Assembly (NCBI GenBank): GCA_046330435.1
Contig: JAXLST010000014.1
Span: forward strand, 62,001-126,000
Source of the DNA: Ga0077560 sp046330435
GTDB lineage: Bacteria; Actinomycetota; Thermoleophilia; Miltoncostaeales; Miltoncostaeaceae
DNA length: 64,000 nucleotides
Direction of reading: 5' to 3'
Shown here: piece by piece, positions 17,167 to 26,422 of the stretch
Position numbering within the stretch: the stretch's first letter is position 1
Layout: the number at the start of each line of letters is the position of its first letter
Made by a program: the position numbers and the translations under genes
The notes under the pieces: model-generated
Databases searched by the model: none
What the model was told of the DNA's origin: nothing
Seen by the model: the letters and a program-made list of their open reading frames with translations, nothing else

Positions 17167-17955
17167 ATGACCGAGACCGGGTTGCTCATCGCCCAGGCGG
17201 CGGTCCTGCTGCTGCTGTTCGGCTTCATGGCCGCCCTCGTGCGGTCCTCGGGCCGGCAGCTGTCGCGGGCCACCCCGCCCCCGGCCCCGCTGGAGGACCC
17301 CGTGGACCGGGACACCGCGGCCCACGCCATCGTCGTGCCCAGCGCCCCCGCCCCCGCCCCGGCGCCCATGCCGGCGCCCGCCCCGTCGTTCCCCGACGTG
17401 GAGCCGGGTTTCGGCGCGCCCGCCGGGTGGGACGACGACGTGCCGGATTGGGGCCGGGAGGCCCCCGCGGCCGGCGTCGCGGAGCCCCTCGCGGAGGACG
17501 GCCCGGCGTACGCGCCGATGCACACCGACCCGTTCCCGGACCTCGACGAGCCCGTCCACGTGGAGGCGCTGCCCCCCGGATCCACGGACCCCGGCGGCGA
17601 GCACGCGGTGGTGCCCGGCGAGGGCGGCGACGACGGCACGTTCCTGAACTTGTCGGCGAACCTCCAGCCGCGGCTCATCGTGGAGAACGGCCCGGGCATG
17701 GTGGTGGGCACCGTGTTCCCGCTGGGGCAGGGCCTCACCATCGGCCGGTCCCGCTCGAACGAGCTCCACGTGGACGACTCGTTCGTCTCCCACATGCACG
17801 CCCGCATCCTCAAGCGCGGCCCGTACTACTACGTCGAGGACCTCGGCTCCACGAACGGCACGTTCGTGAACGACGGACGGGTCGAGGGCAGCAGCCAGCT
17901 GCGCGTGCGCGACACCCTCCGGCTGGGCGAGACGATCCTCCGCTACGAGGAGTAG
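17167..17955 (+). CDS. fhaB: FhaB-like membrane-anchored FHA protein
   Basis: The 262-residue protein has an N-terminal membrane helix (LIAQAAVLLLLFGFMAALV), a long Pro/Ala/Asp-rich linker (about 35–155) and a C-terminal FHA domain with TIGRSRSNELHV, DSFVSHMHARI and DLGSTNGTFVND. It should dock phosphothreonine-bearing partners of the kinases at the membrane. It lies 21 bases after fhaA and 4 bases before the phosphatase gene. The linker is longer than in mycobacterial FhaB. Confidence 0.9.
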   Translation: MTETGLLIAQAAVLLLLFGFMAALVRSSGRQLSRATPPPAPLEDPVDRDTAAHAIVVPSAPAPAPAPMPAPAPSFPDVEPGFGAPAGWDDDVPDWGREAPAAGVAEPLAEDGPAYAPMHTDPFPDLDEPVHVEALPPGSTDPGGEHAVVPGEGGDDGTFLNLSANLQPRLIVENGPGMVVGTVFPLGQGLTIGRSRSNELHVDDSFVSHMHARILKRGPYYYVEDLGSTNGTFVNDGRVEGSSQLRVRDTLRLGETILRYEE

Positions 17956-17959
17956 GGCG

Positions 17960-19234
17960 ATGCCCGACGATCCCCTGCGCGTGGTGGAGCTCGCCGAGCG
18001 GTCCGACACCGGCAGGGTCCGCGACCACAACGAGGACCGGTCCTACGCCTCCCCCGCCCTGGTGGCGGTGGCCGACGGCATGGGCGGGGCCCTGGCCGGC
18101 GAGGTCGCCGCGCAGATCGCGGTGGACGCCATGGACAACCTCACCGCGCCGATGGACGCGCGGGAGGTGCAGCGGGCAATCGAGCAGGCGAACCGCACGA
18201 TCCGCGACATGGCGGCGCGCGACTCCGGCAAGGCCGGCATGGGCACCACCATGACCGCGGTCGCGGTGGAGGGCGCCCGCGCGGACATCGTGCACGTGGG
18301 CGACTCCCGGGCCTACCTGTGGCGCGACGGCATGCTGCGCCAGCTCACCGAGGACCACTCCGTGGTGGCCGAGCTGGTGCGCCGCGGCAGCATCAGCGAG
18401 GAGGAGGCCGAGCACCATCCGCACCGCAACGTCATCACCCGCGCCCTGGGCGCGGAGCCCGACGTGCAGGTGGACCGGGTGAGCGAGGACCTCCTGGACG
18501 AGGACGTCCTGCTGCTGTGCAGCGACGGCCTGTACGGCGAGGTCGGCGACGCCGAGATCATCGAGGTGCTGTCCGAGGCCGCGTCGCTTGACGCCGCGGC
18601 GGAGGCCCTGGTGGAGCGCGCGAACCGCAACGGCGGCTCCGACAACGTCACCGTCGTCCTGGCCCGCATGGGGCACGGCCCCGCCGCCGAGCCGCTGTCC
18701 TCCAACCGCTCCCCCGACACGGCCGAGTTCCCGGTGCTGGGCCACGGCGAGCCCATCGCGAACCGCACCACCACCGTCATCGGCGGCCTCAAGGCCTCCC
18801 AGCCCGAGGGCGCCGCGCCGGCCGGCCCCGCCCGGGTGCTGCAGCCCATCGCCCGCAAGCGCCGCATCGGGCCGCCGCTGGCCGCCGGCATCGTGGTGCT
18901 CGCCCTCATCGCCGGCGCCGCCGCGTGGGCGGTCTCCCGCTCGTACGCCATCGACGCCGGCCCCGGCGACACCCTGTGGGTGCGGCAGGGCCTCGCGATC
19001 GGCCCCCTGGACCTGAGCTCCGACTGGCAGGACACCGGCATCCCGGAGTCGGAGGTCGCGGACGGGCCGCGCGCCGGCGACATCGGCGACGTGGGCGGCC
19101 AAGGCGCGACGGTGCTGCGCGCCACGCGGATCATCTGGGGCGACGGCATCCCCGACACGCCCTCCCTGAAGGCCGCCCAGCCCGACAAGCGGCTGCCCGG
19201 CCTCGGCCCCCTCGCGACGAACGGCGCCGGCTGA
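17960..19234 (+). CDS. pstP: PP2C-type Ser/Thr phosphatase
   Basis: The 424-residue protein has an N-terminal PP2C domain (about 5–240) with all metal-binding motifs: RDHNEDR, VADGMGG, HVGDSRAYL, LLCSDGLYG and GGSDNVTVV. A linker, one transmembrane helix (AAGIVVLALIAGAAAWAV) and a ~110-residue extracellular tail follow. It reverses phosphorylation by the kinases of this operon and acts on the FHA and PBP machinery. Its stop overlaps the RodA/FtsW start by one base. Confidence 0.93.
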   Translation: MPDDPLRVVELAERSDTGRVRDHNEDRSYASPALVAVADGMGGALAGEVAAQIAVDAMDNLTAPMDAREVQRAIEQANRTIRDMAARDSGKAGMGTTMTAVAVEGARADIVHVGDSRAYLWRDGMLRQLTEDHSVVAELVRRGSISEEEAEHHPHRNVITRALGAEPDVQVDRVSEDLLDEDVLLLCSDGLYGEVGDAEIIEVLSEAASLDAAAEALVERANRNGGSDNVTVVLARMGHGPAAEPLSSNRSPDTAEFPVLGHGEPIANRTTTVIGGLKASQPEGAAPAGPARVLQPIARKRRIGPPLAAGIVVLALIAGAAAWAVSRSYAIDAGPGDTLWVRQGLAIGPLDLSSDWQDTGIPESEVADGPRAGDIGDVGGQGATVLRATRIIWGDGIPDTPSLKAAQPDKRLPGLGPLATNGAG

Positions 19235-20601
19235 TGGCCCTGTCCACCCGGAGCCGGGAGCTGGCGTTCCTGCTCCCGGCCGCGATCGTGGGCCTGGTGG
19301 GCGCCGCGAGCGTCTCCAGCGCCGAGGCCGACGAGCTGCGCGCGGGCCCCGTCCCGGTGGTCGTGATCGCCGCCGGCCTGTTCCTGCTCATGCACATCGC
19401 CCTGCGGATGCGGGCCCCGGAGGCCGACCCCTATCTGCTGCCGCTGGTGGGCACCATCTCGTCCCTGGGCCTGGTGACGCTGTACCGCATCAACCCCGAC
19501 CTGGCGCGCGACCAGCTGCTGTGGCTGGCGGTCGCGACCGCGGTGTTCGTGGGGGTGATGGTGCTGCTGCCCGACCACCACATCCTGGAGCGCTACCGGT
19601 ACATCCTCGGCGTGACCGCCGTGGTCCTGCTGCTGGTGACGATGGTGTTCGGCACCGAGATCAACGGGGCGCGCCTGTGGATCCAGCTGCCCGGCGGCCA
19701 GACGGTGCAGCTCGGCGAGATCGTGAAGGTGCTGCTGGTGCTGTTCCTCGCCGGCTACCTACGCGACAAGCGCGAGCTGCTGGCGGTGCCCACGCGCAGC
19801 ATCGCCGGCGTGCCCATGCCCCCCATCGCGGTGCTGGGCCCCATGCTGCTGCTGGTGGGCCTCGCCCTGGCGCTGGTGGTCGTGCTGAACGACTTCGGCA
19901 CGGCGCTGCTGTTCTTCGGCGTGTTCCTGGCGATGCTCTACGTCGCCGCCGGCCGCGGCGCCTACGCCGGGGTGGGCCTGGGGATCTTCATGGTGGGCTC
20001 CGTGGCCGTGTGGCTGGCGGTGCCGCGCATCCAGGACCGCGTGGACACCTGGCTGCACCCGTTCGACGACCCGCAGGGCCGCGGCTACCAGCTGGTGCAG
20101 TCCCTGTACGCATTCGCCGACGGCGGCATCCTTGGACCCGGCTGGGGCCAGGGCTTCCTGGTGCGCGCCAACGGGACCACCGTGGTGCCGGTCCTGGACA
20201 CGGACTTCATCTACACGGCGGTCGCGGCCGAGCTGGGCTTCATCGGGGCGCTCGCCCTGCTGTGCCTGTTCGTGCTGCTGGTCGCCCGCGGCTTCACCAT
20301 CGCCGCCGCCGCACCCGACGGGTTCTCGAAGCTGCTGGCCGTGGGCCTCACCACCGTGGTGGGCCTGCAGGCGTTCATCATCATCGGCGGCGTCGTCCGC
20401 CTCATCCCGCTCACCGGCGTGACGCTGCCGTTCATGAGCTACGGCGGCTCCAGCGTGGTCACGAACTTCGCGATCGTCGCGCTGCTCGCCCTGGTGAGCC
20501 ACCGCACCCGCCGCCCGTACCGGCCGCGCGCCCGCCGCGCGAACCAGCAGTGGCGGAGCGCCGTCCCCGCCGGGTACCCGGAGGACGACGAGGATGAATA
20601 G
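19234..20601 (+). CDS. rodA: RodA/FtsW-family SEDS peptidoglycan glycosyltransferase
   Basis: This 455-residue multi-pass protein polymerises lipid II at the membrane. Family hallmarks are visible: GARLWIQLPGG, QLGEIVKVLLVLFLAGYL, the NDFGTALLFF loop, QLVQSLYAFADGGILGPGWG, DTDFIYTAVAAELGF, and the C-terminal LPFMSYGGSS. It is paired with the transpeptidase gene just downstream, as SEDS–PBP pairs are. The elongation versus division role is inferred from synteny with the mycobacterial rodA–pbpA pair. Confidence 0.92.
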   Translation: MALSTRSRELAFLLPAAIVGLVGAASVSSAEADELRAGPVPVVVIAAGLFLLMHIALRMRAPEADPYLLPLVGTISSLGLVTLYRINPDLARDQLLWLAVATAVFVGVMVLLPDHHILERYRYILGVTAVVLLLVTMVFGTEINGARLWIQLPGGQTVQLGEIVKVLLVLFLAGYLRDKRELLAVPTRSIAGVPMPPIAVLGPMLLLVGLALALVVVLNDFGTALLFFGVFLAMLYVAAGRGAYAGVGLGIFMVGSVAVWLAVPRIQDRVDTWLHPFDDPQGRGYQLVQSLYAFADGGILGPGWGQGFLVRANGTTVVPVLDTDFIYTAVAAELGFIGALALLCLFVLLVARGFTIAAAAPDGFSKLLAVGLTTVVGLQAFIIIGGVVRLIPLTGVTLPFMSYGGSSVVTNFAIVALLALVSHRTRRPYRPRARRANQQWRSAVPAGYPEDDEDE

Positions 20602-22033
20602 GTCGATCGCGCGCCTGTACGTGGTGCTGGCGGCCGGCTTCGGCCTGCTGGCGCTGCTGGTGGGCTACTGGCAGGTCATCGCCGCGCCGGACCTCAACGA
20701 CCGGGCCGACAACACGCAGGCGATCCAGCGGGAGCGCACCATCGACCGCGGGAAGATCACGCTGGCGAACGGCACCGTGGTCGCACGCAGCGTGGCCGGC
20801 AAGGAACGCGGCCAGACCGTGTACCGCCGCGTCTACGAGGACGGGGCCCTGGCCCCGCACGTGATCGGCTACGCGGTGCCGCAGCAGGGCACCACCGGCC
20901 TCGAGCAGCAGTACGACGACTTCCTGAAGGGCGACTACGGAACCGAGCCCATCCTGGTGCGGCTGCGGCTGCGCACCGCCCACGGCGCGAACGTGGAGAC
21001 CACGCTCAACCCGGCGGCGCAGCAGGCGGCCAACCAGGGGCTGCTGGGCCAGCGCGGCGCGGTCGTCGCGCTGAACCCCAAGACCGGGGCCGTGCTCGCC
21101 ATGGCGTCCTCGCCGGGCTTCGACCTGGCCGACGTGCAGAAGGACTTCGGTGCCATCCGCAACCGCGAGGGCAACCCGCTGTTCAACCGGGCCACCCAGG
21201 GCCGGTACCCGCCGGGCTCCACCTTCAAGGTGGTCACGGCCACCGCCGCCCTGGAGGCGAACCTTGGCTACACCCCGGACTCCAAGTTCGACGACACCGG
21301 CAGCATCCAGGCGTCGGGCCGCCCCATCACCAACTTCGGCGGCAAGCGCTTCGGCGAGCACACGCTCACCCAGGCCCTCACGTTCTCGGTGAACACCACG
21401 TTCGCGCGCCTCGGGCTCACGCTGGGCGCCGACCGGCTGGGCAGCACCATGAACGCCTTCGGCTTCGGCGACCGGCCGCCCATCGACCTGCCCGAGGGCC
21501 AGGTGGTGCCGTCCGGGCGCCTGGGCGACAACGGCACGATCCTGGCGAACGACGAGCGCGGCGAGGACGTCGCCCGCATCGCCATCGGCCAGGAGCGGCT
21601 GGGCGTCACGCCGCTGCAGATGGCCATGGTGGCCGCCGGCATCGCCAACGACGGCACCCTCATGAAGCCGTTCCTGATGCAGCGCATCGTGGACCGCGGC
21701 GGCTCGGCGGTGCGGGAGACCCGGCCGCAGGAGCTCGCGCAGGTCGCGTCGCAGGCCAACGCGAACGCGGTGCGCGACATGATGAAGAACGTGGTGCGCG
21801 AGGGCACGGGGACGGCGGCGGCGCTGTCCGGCCTGGACGTGGCCGGCAAGACCGGCACCGCGGAGACCTCGACGAACGGCATCAACGACGCCTGGTTCAT
21901 CGGGTTCGCGCCCGCCGACGACCCGCAGGTCGCGGTGGCCGTGGTGATCGAGGGGACCACCCTGACCGGCGGCGTCGCCGCCGCGCCGGTGGCACGTGAG
22001 GTGATGAAGGCCGCGATCGGAGGAGCGCCGTGA
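20594..22033 (+). CDS. pbpA: Class B penicillin-binding protein (transpeptidase)
   Basis: The 479-residue product is an N-terminally anchored periplasmic transpeptidase partner of the RodA protein. One signal-anchor helix (YVVLAAGFGLLALLVGYW) precedes a short dimerisation region, then the penicillin-binding domain with active-site SxxK in PGSTFKVV, SVN (FSVNTTFARLG) and KTGTAE. It overlaps rodA by 8 bases and the kinase start by 4 bases, so expression is tightly coupled. Confidence 0.93.
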   Translation: MNRSIARLYVVLAAGFGLLALLVGYWQVIAAPDLNDRADNTQAIQRERTIDRGKITLANGTVVARSVAGKERGQTVYRRVYEDGALAPHVIGYAVPQQGTTGLEQQYDDFLKGDYGTEPILVRLRLRTAHGANVETTLNPAAQQAANQGLLGQRGAVVALNPKTGAVLAMASSPGFDLADVQKDFGAIRNREGNPLFNRATQGRYPPGSTFKVVTATAALEANLGYTPDSKFDDTGSIQASGRPITNFGGKRFGEHTLTQALTFSVNTTFARLGLTLGADRLGSTMNAFGFGDRPPIDLPEGQVVPSGRLGDNGTILANDERGEDVARIAIGQERLGVTPLQMAMVAAGIANDGTLMKPFLMQRIVDRGGSAVRETRPQELAQVASQANANAVRDMMKNVVREGTGTAAALSGLDVAGKTGTAETSTNGINDAWFIGFAPADDPQVAVAVVIEGTTLTGGVAAAPVAREVMKAAIGGAP

Positions 22034-24006
22034 GCGTCGACGACCTTCGGCCGGGGGAGATCCTCGGCGGGCGCTACGAGATCATCGAGCAGCTGGGTCA
22101 GGGCGGGATGGCCCGCGTGTACCGGGCCCACGACCCGCGGCTGGGCCGCGACGTGGCCGTGAAGGTCCTGTCCGCGCGGTACGCCGCCGACCCCACGTTC
22201 GTGGAGCGGTTCCGCCGGGAGGCGTCGGCCGCCGCGCAGCTCAACCACCTGAACATCGTGCAGGTGTTCGACCGCGGCGAGGCCGGCGGCACCTACTTCA
22301 TCGTGATGGAGCACCTGCCGGGCCCGGACCTCAAGCAGGTCATCCGCCGCAACGGCCCCATGGACCCGCTGGAGGCCGTCGACAACGCGCTGCAGATCCT
22401 GGCGGCGCTCGCCGTCGCGCACCGCAACGACGTGATCCACCGGGACGTGAAGCCTCAGAACGTGCTGCGGTCGGCCGACGGCACGCTGAAGGTCACGGAC
22501 TTCGGCATCGCCCGCGCCGGGGCGTACTCCGACGTCACGGAGGCCGTGTCGGTCATCGGCACCGCCCAGTACCTCTCCCCGGAGCAGGCGCGCGGCGGCG
22601 AGGTGACCCCCGCCAGCGACTGCTACTCGGTCGGCATCGTCCTGTACGAGATGCTCACCGGGCGCGTGCCGTTCGACGGCGAGCGGCCCGTCGTGATCGC
22701 CATGAAGCAGATCAACGAGCCGCCCGTGGACCCCCGCGTGTACGAGCCGGGCATCCCGCAGCCGCTGGAGGCCGTGGTCCTCAAGGCGCTCGCCAAGCGG
22801 CCGTCGGAGCGGTACCGCACCGCCGAGGAGTTCACCGCCGCCCTGCTGAACGTGCGCGCCGCGATGGACGGCGCCACCGGCCACACCATCCCCATGAGCG
22901 CGCTGGGCGCCTCCGCCGCCGACCAGACGCGCGTGATGGAGGCCCCCACCCAGGCCACCCGCATCCAGCCGCCTCCGCCGCAGCGCCCGGGCCCGCGCCC
23001 GGTGCCGCCGGAGGAGCCGCCCCGGCGCCGCAGCGCGACGCCCATCGTGGTGGCGCTCATCGTCCTGCTCGGCCTGCTGGCGGTCGGCGCGTTCGCCCTG
23101 CTCAACGGCGGCGGGGGCGGCGGCGACAAGGTCACGATCCCGGACACGGTGATCGGCCTGTCGGCCGCGGACGCGCAGTCCCAGCTGAAGGGCCTGGGCC
23201 TGGAGAGCACCACCGAGCTCACCGAGAGCTCCGAGGAGGACCGCGGCAACGTGGTGGAGACGGTCCCCGGCGTGGGCAGCGAGGTCGACAAGGGGTCCAC
23301 CGTGACCCTGCGCATCGGCGGCGGTCCCGCGGCCAAGCCGGTGCCGAACGTGGTGAACCTCAAGCGCGCCGACGCCACCGCGGAGCTGCGCCGAAACGGC
23401 TTCAAGGTGAAGGTGCAGGAGGAGTTCAGCGACAGCGTCGCCCAGGACGTCGTGATCCGGCAGAACCCGCCGGCCAACGACGAGCTTGCCGAGGGCGGCA
23501 CCGTCACCATCTTCGTGAGCAAGGGCACCGAGAAGGTGAAGGTGCCCGACCTGCGTCAGAAGTCCGTCGACGATGCGCGCAAGCTGCTCGAGGCCCAGGG
23601 CCTCACCCTCGGCGGCATCAGCCAGGAGCCCAGCACCGATTTCGCCGAGGGGACGATCATCCGGCAGACGCCGGCGCCCACCACCAACGTGGACCGGGGC
23701 ACCAGCGTCAGCGTCGTCATCGCCCAGAAGCCCGAGCAGATCCAGCTGCCCAGCGTTATCGACTTCGACGCCACCACCGCCCGCGACAAGCTCACGAGCC
23801 TGGGCTTCGAGGTGCTGAGCGAGGGCGTCAACGACAGCTCCCCCGCCGGCACCGTGGTGGACCAGTCCCCCGCGCCCGACACGTTCGTGGAGCCCGGCAG
23901 CACCGTCACGATCACCGTGAGCCTCGGTCCCGCGACCGACACCGACCCGTCGCTGCCCAGCGGCACCTCCCCGACCATCCCCGCACCGCAGAGCCCGAGC
24001 CCGTGA
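22030..24006 (+). CDS. pknB: PASTA-domain Ser/Thr kinase (PknB)
   Basis: The 658-residue receptor kinase senses muropeptide or lipid II. The kinase domain (about 15–280) has GQGGMARVY, the Lys of VAVKVL, HRDVKPQNVL, DFGIARA and SPEQARGG. A Pro-rich juxtamembrane stretch, one helix (TPIVVALIVLLGLLAVGAFA) and four PASTA repeats follow, beginning near VTIPDTV, KPVPNVV, VKVPDLR and IQLPSVI. A Pro/Ser tail ends the protein. It starts at GTG 22030 overlapping pbpA. Confidence 0.95.
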   Translation: MSVDDLRPGEILGGRYEIIEQLGQGGMARVYRAHDPRLGRDVAVKVLSARYAADPTFVERFRREASAAAQLNHLNIVQVFDRGEAGGTYFIVMEHLPGPDLKQVIRRNGPMDPLEAVDNALQILAALAVAHRNDVIHRDVKPQNVLRSADGTLKVTDFGIARAGAYSDVTEAVSVIGTAQYLSPEQARGGEVTPASDCYSVGIVLYEMLTGRVPFDGERPVVIAMKQINEPPVDPRVYEPGIPQPLEAVVLKALAKRPSERYRTAEEFTAALLNVRAAMDGATGHTIPMSALGASAADQTRVMEAPTQATRIQPPPPQRPGPRPVPPEEPPRRRSATPIVVALIVLLGLLAVGAFALLNGGGGGGDKVTIPDTVIGLSAADAQSQLKGLGLESTTELTESSEEDRGNVVETVPGVGSEVDKGSTVTLRIGGGPAAKPVPNVVNLKRADATAELRRNGFKVKVQEEFSDSVAQDVVIRQNPPANDELAEGGTVTIFVSKGTEKVKVPDLRQKSVDDARKLLEAQGLTLGGISQEPSTDFAEGTIIRQTPAPTTNVDRGTSVSVVIAQKPEQIQLPSVIDFDATTARDKLTSLGFEVLSEGVNDSSPAGTVVDQSPAPDTFVEPGSTVTITVSLGPATDTDPSLPSGTSPTIPAPQSPSP

Positions 24007-25031
24007 AACGACGTGTCCTGGTCCTCATGGGGGGCCGCAGCAGCGAACATGACGTGTCCCTGTCCTCCGCCCGCAGCGTGATGGCGGCGCTGGACCCGGA
24101 GCGCCACGATCCCATCGCGGTGCTCATCGACCGGGAGGGTGCCTGGACCCGCGACGGCCGCGGGGTGGCGCTGTGCCCCGGACCGGACGGCCGCGGCGTG
24201 CTGGTGCCGCTGGAGGGCGGCTCGCCGGAGCCGGTGGACGTGGTGTTCCCCGTGCTGCACGGCCCGTTCGGCGAGGACGGCACGGTGCAGGGCCTGTGCG
24301 AGATGGCGGGCCTGCCGTGCGTGGGCGCCGGCGTCGCCGCGTCCGCGATCGCGATGGACAAGGCGCTGTTCAAGCACCTGGCGTTCCAGGCCGGCATCCC
24401 GGTCGCCGACGCCGTGGTGGTGACCGCCGGCGACTGGGCCGACGACCCCGACCGCATCCGGAGGGCGTCCGCCGAGCTCGGCGACGTGGTGTTCGTGAAG
24501 CCCGCCCGGCTGGGATCGAGCGTGGGCATCAGCCGCGTGACCGGCCCCGAGGGCCTCGACGACGCCATCCGCCTGGCCCTGGACCACGACGAGCGGATCC
24601 TGGTGGAGCGCGGCGTGCGCGGCCGTGAGGTCGAGGTGGGCGTGCTGGGCGACCACGAGCTGGTGGTGTCCCCGCCCGGGGAGATCAGCTACGACGCCGA
24701 GTGGTACGACTACGAGACCAAGTACCAGGCCGGCCGCGCCGAGCTGCGCGTGCCCGCCGACCTCCCGCACGTCGTGGCCGAGCGCGCCCGTGACCTGGCG
24801 GAGCGCGCCTACCGGGCCGTGGGCTGCGAGGGCATGGGCCGCATCGACTTCTTCGTCACCGACGACGGCGAGGTGCTGGTGTCGGAGCTCAACACCATCC
24901 CCGGCTTCACCCCCACGAGCGCCTACCCGTCGCTGATGGGCGCCGCCGGGATCGGCTACTCCGAGCTGGTGACGCGCCTCGTGGACCTCGCGGTCGCGCG
25001 CGCCGAGCGGACGGCCCGCCTGCGCCGGTGA
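24003..25031 (+). CDS. ddl: D-alanine–D-alanine ligase
   Basis: The 342-residue ATP-grasp enzyme makes the D-Ala-D-Ala dipeptide of peptidoglycan. It shows MGGRSSEHDVSL at the N-terminus, LHGPFGEDGTVQG, KPARLGSSVGISR, and the C-terminal metal-binding segment RIDFFVTDDGEVLVSELNT followed by PGFT. The GTG start at 24003 overlaps the pknB stop (GTGA). Placement downstream of pknB extends the wall-control operon with a precursor enzyme. Confidence 0.93.
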   Translation: MKRRVLVLMGGRSSEHDVSLSSARSVMAALDPERHDPIAVLIDREGAWTRDGRGVALCPGPDGRGVLVPLEGGSPEPVDVVFPVLHGPFGEDGTVQGLCEMAGLPCVGAGVAASAIAMDKALFKHLAFQAGIPVADAVVVTAGDWADDPDRIRRASAELGDVVFVKPARLGSSVGISRVTGPEGLDDAIRLALDHDERILVERGVRGREVEVGVLGDHELVVSPPGEISYDAEWYDYETKYQAGRAELRVPADLPHVVAERARDLAERAYRAVGCEGMGRIDFFVTDDGEVLVSELNTIPGFTPTSAYPSLMGAAGIGYSELVTRLVDLAVARAERTARLRR

Positions 25032-25693
25032 TCGTCCGGTCCGGCCGCACCCTCCGCGTGGGGCTGGTGGCCGACACCCACGTCGGGGAGTTCCTGGACG
25101 AGCTCCCGGACTGGGTCCCGCACGTCCTGGAGGGCTGCGACCTCATCCTGCACGCGGGCGACCTCTCGCACGCGTGGGTGCTGGACCGCCTGGAGATGGT
25201 GGCCCCGGTCAAGGCGGTGCGCGGCGACCACGACGTGGACTGCGGGCACCTGCCGGAGGCCCTGGTGGCGACCGTCGCGGGGTGGCGCATCGGCCTGGTG
25301 CACGGCGGCCTCGGCAAACCGTGGGACACGCGCACGGTGGTGCGCCAGGCGGCGCTGGGCCCCTACGACTGGCACTCGGAGCTGCACCGGCGGCTGCAGC
25401 GGCGCCTGGGGTCGGTGGACGCCGTGGTGTACGGCCACTGGCACATCCCCCTCGCCGAGCGCGTCGGCGGGACGCTGTTCGTGTCGCCCGGTGCGGTGTG
25501 CCCCTGGGGCAGCCTGGAGGGCGGCAGGCCGCCGCGGCCGGGGGCGGCGGGGATCGCCGACGTCGTGGTGCGGCGGTTCCGGCGGTGCCTGGACCCCGAG
25601 GCCATGGAGCCGACGGTGGCGGTGCTCGAGGTTGGGTCGTCCGGCCTGCGGCCCCGACACATCCGCATGCGCCCGCCCGGCGGGGATGGTTGA
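25028..25693 (+). CDS. YfcE/MJ0936-type metallophosphoesterase
   Basis: The 221-residue protein has the calcineurin-like metal motifs: VADTHVGE, LHAGDLSH, RGDHDVDCG (GDHD in place of GNHD), LVHGG and YGHWHIPL. It should hydrolyse a phosphodiester or monoester in the cytoplasm; the substrate is unknown. The GTG 25028 overlaps ddl by 4 bases. The C-terminal ~50 residues (Arg/Pro-rich) extend beyond the family core. Confidence 0.85.
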   Translation: MIVRSGRTLRVGLVADTHVGEFLDELPDWVPHVLEGCDLILHAGDLSHAWVLDRLEMVAPVKAVRGDHDVDCGHLPEALVATVAGWRIGLVHGGLGKPWDTRTVVRQAALGPYDWHSELHRRLQRRLGSVDAVVYGHWHIPLAERVGGTLFVSPGAVCPWGSLEGGRPPRPGAAGIADVVVRRFRRCLDPEAMEPTVAVLEVGSSGLRPRHIRMRPPGGDG

Positions 25694-26422
25694 ATGCCGG
25701 GCGCCGTGGAGCACCTCACCCGCCAGCCCCTCCTGTCCGCCGGCCTCGGCCTGGGCGTCATCTCGGCGCTCATCGCGATGTTCGCGCCGGGCGGGGTCAT
25801 CGCCAGCGGCCCCGGCAGCGCCTTCGCCGCCGGCGACGTCGAGGTGGAGCTGCCCGGCGGCGTGATCGTGGTGTTCATCATCGCGGTGCTGCTGCTGGCC
25901 GCGGCGCTGTCGATCCCCCAGCTGTGGGCGAAGATCGCCGGCCTGGGCCTGCTGTGCGGCCTGGCCACCACCGAGGGCCTCATGGTCATCATCGGCCGGT
26001 CCTCCGACCGCTTCCTGGAGGAGTCGGACCTGTCGCTGGGCCGCGCCGGCGCCGTCCTCGCGATCGCCTTCGGCGTCGCGGTGGTCGGGATGATCCTGGC
26101 GCTGGTGGGCAGCCGCGCGCTGGCGACGCCCCCGCGGGTGCCCGTCGGCCCCGACGGCCAGGCGCTCACCGGCCCGCAGACCTCCGGGCACGCCACCGCC
26201 TCGATGGTGCTGGGCATCTGCGCGGTGCTGGCGATCCCCGCCGCCGCCCTCGCGATCGGGTTCGCGAACCTCGCCTTCGGTCAGATCGCCCTGTCCAACG
26301 GCCACCGAACCGGCCGCGGGATGGCCGTGGCGGGGCTGGTGCTGGGCATCGTGTGGCTCTCGCTGTGGGGGCTGTTCATGACCGTCGGGATCTTCGTCTC
26401 CTCCCCGAGCTCCAGCGGGTGA
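25694..26422 (+). CDS. DUF4190-like multi-pass membrane protein
   Basis: The 242-residue protein has about six hydrophobic helices. The C-terminal half (TASMVLGICAVLAIPAAALA, GFANLAFGQIALSNGHRTGR, GMAVAGLVLGIVWL) matches the DUF4190 pattern of two helices around a GxIAL/GRGMAVAGLVLG loop. Function unknown. The ATG 25694 follows the phosphoesterase stop directly, implying co-translation. Confidence 0.7.
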   Translation: MPGAVEHLTRQPLLSAGLGLGVISALIAMFAPGGVIASGPGSAFAAGDVEVELPGGVIVVFIIAVLLLAAALSIPQLWAKIAGLGLLCGLATTEGLMVIIGRSSDRFLEESDLSLGRAGAVLAIAFGVAVVGMILALVGSRALATPPRVPVGPDGQALTGPQTSGHATASMVLGICAVLAIPAAALAIGFANLAFGQIALSNGHRTGRGMAVAGLVLGIVWLSLWGLFMTVGIFVSSPSSSG

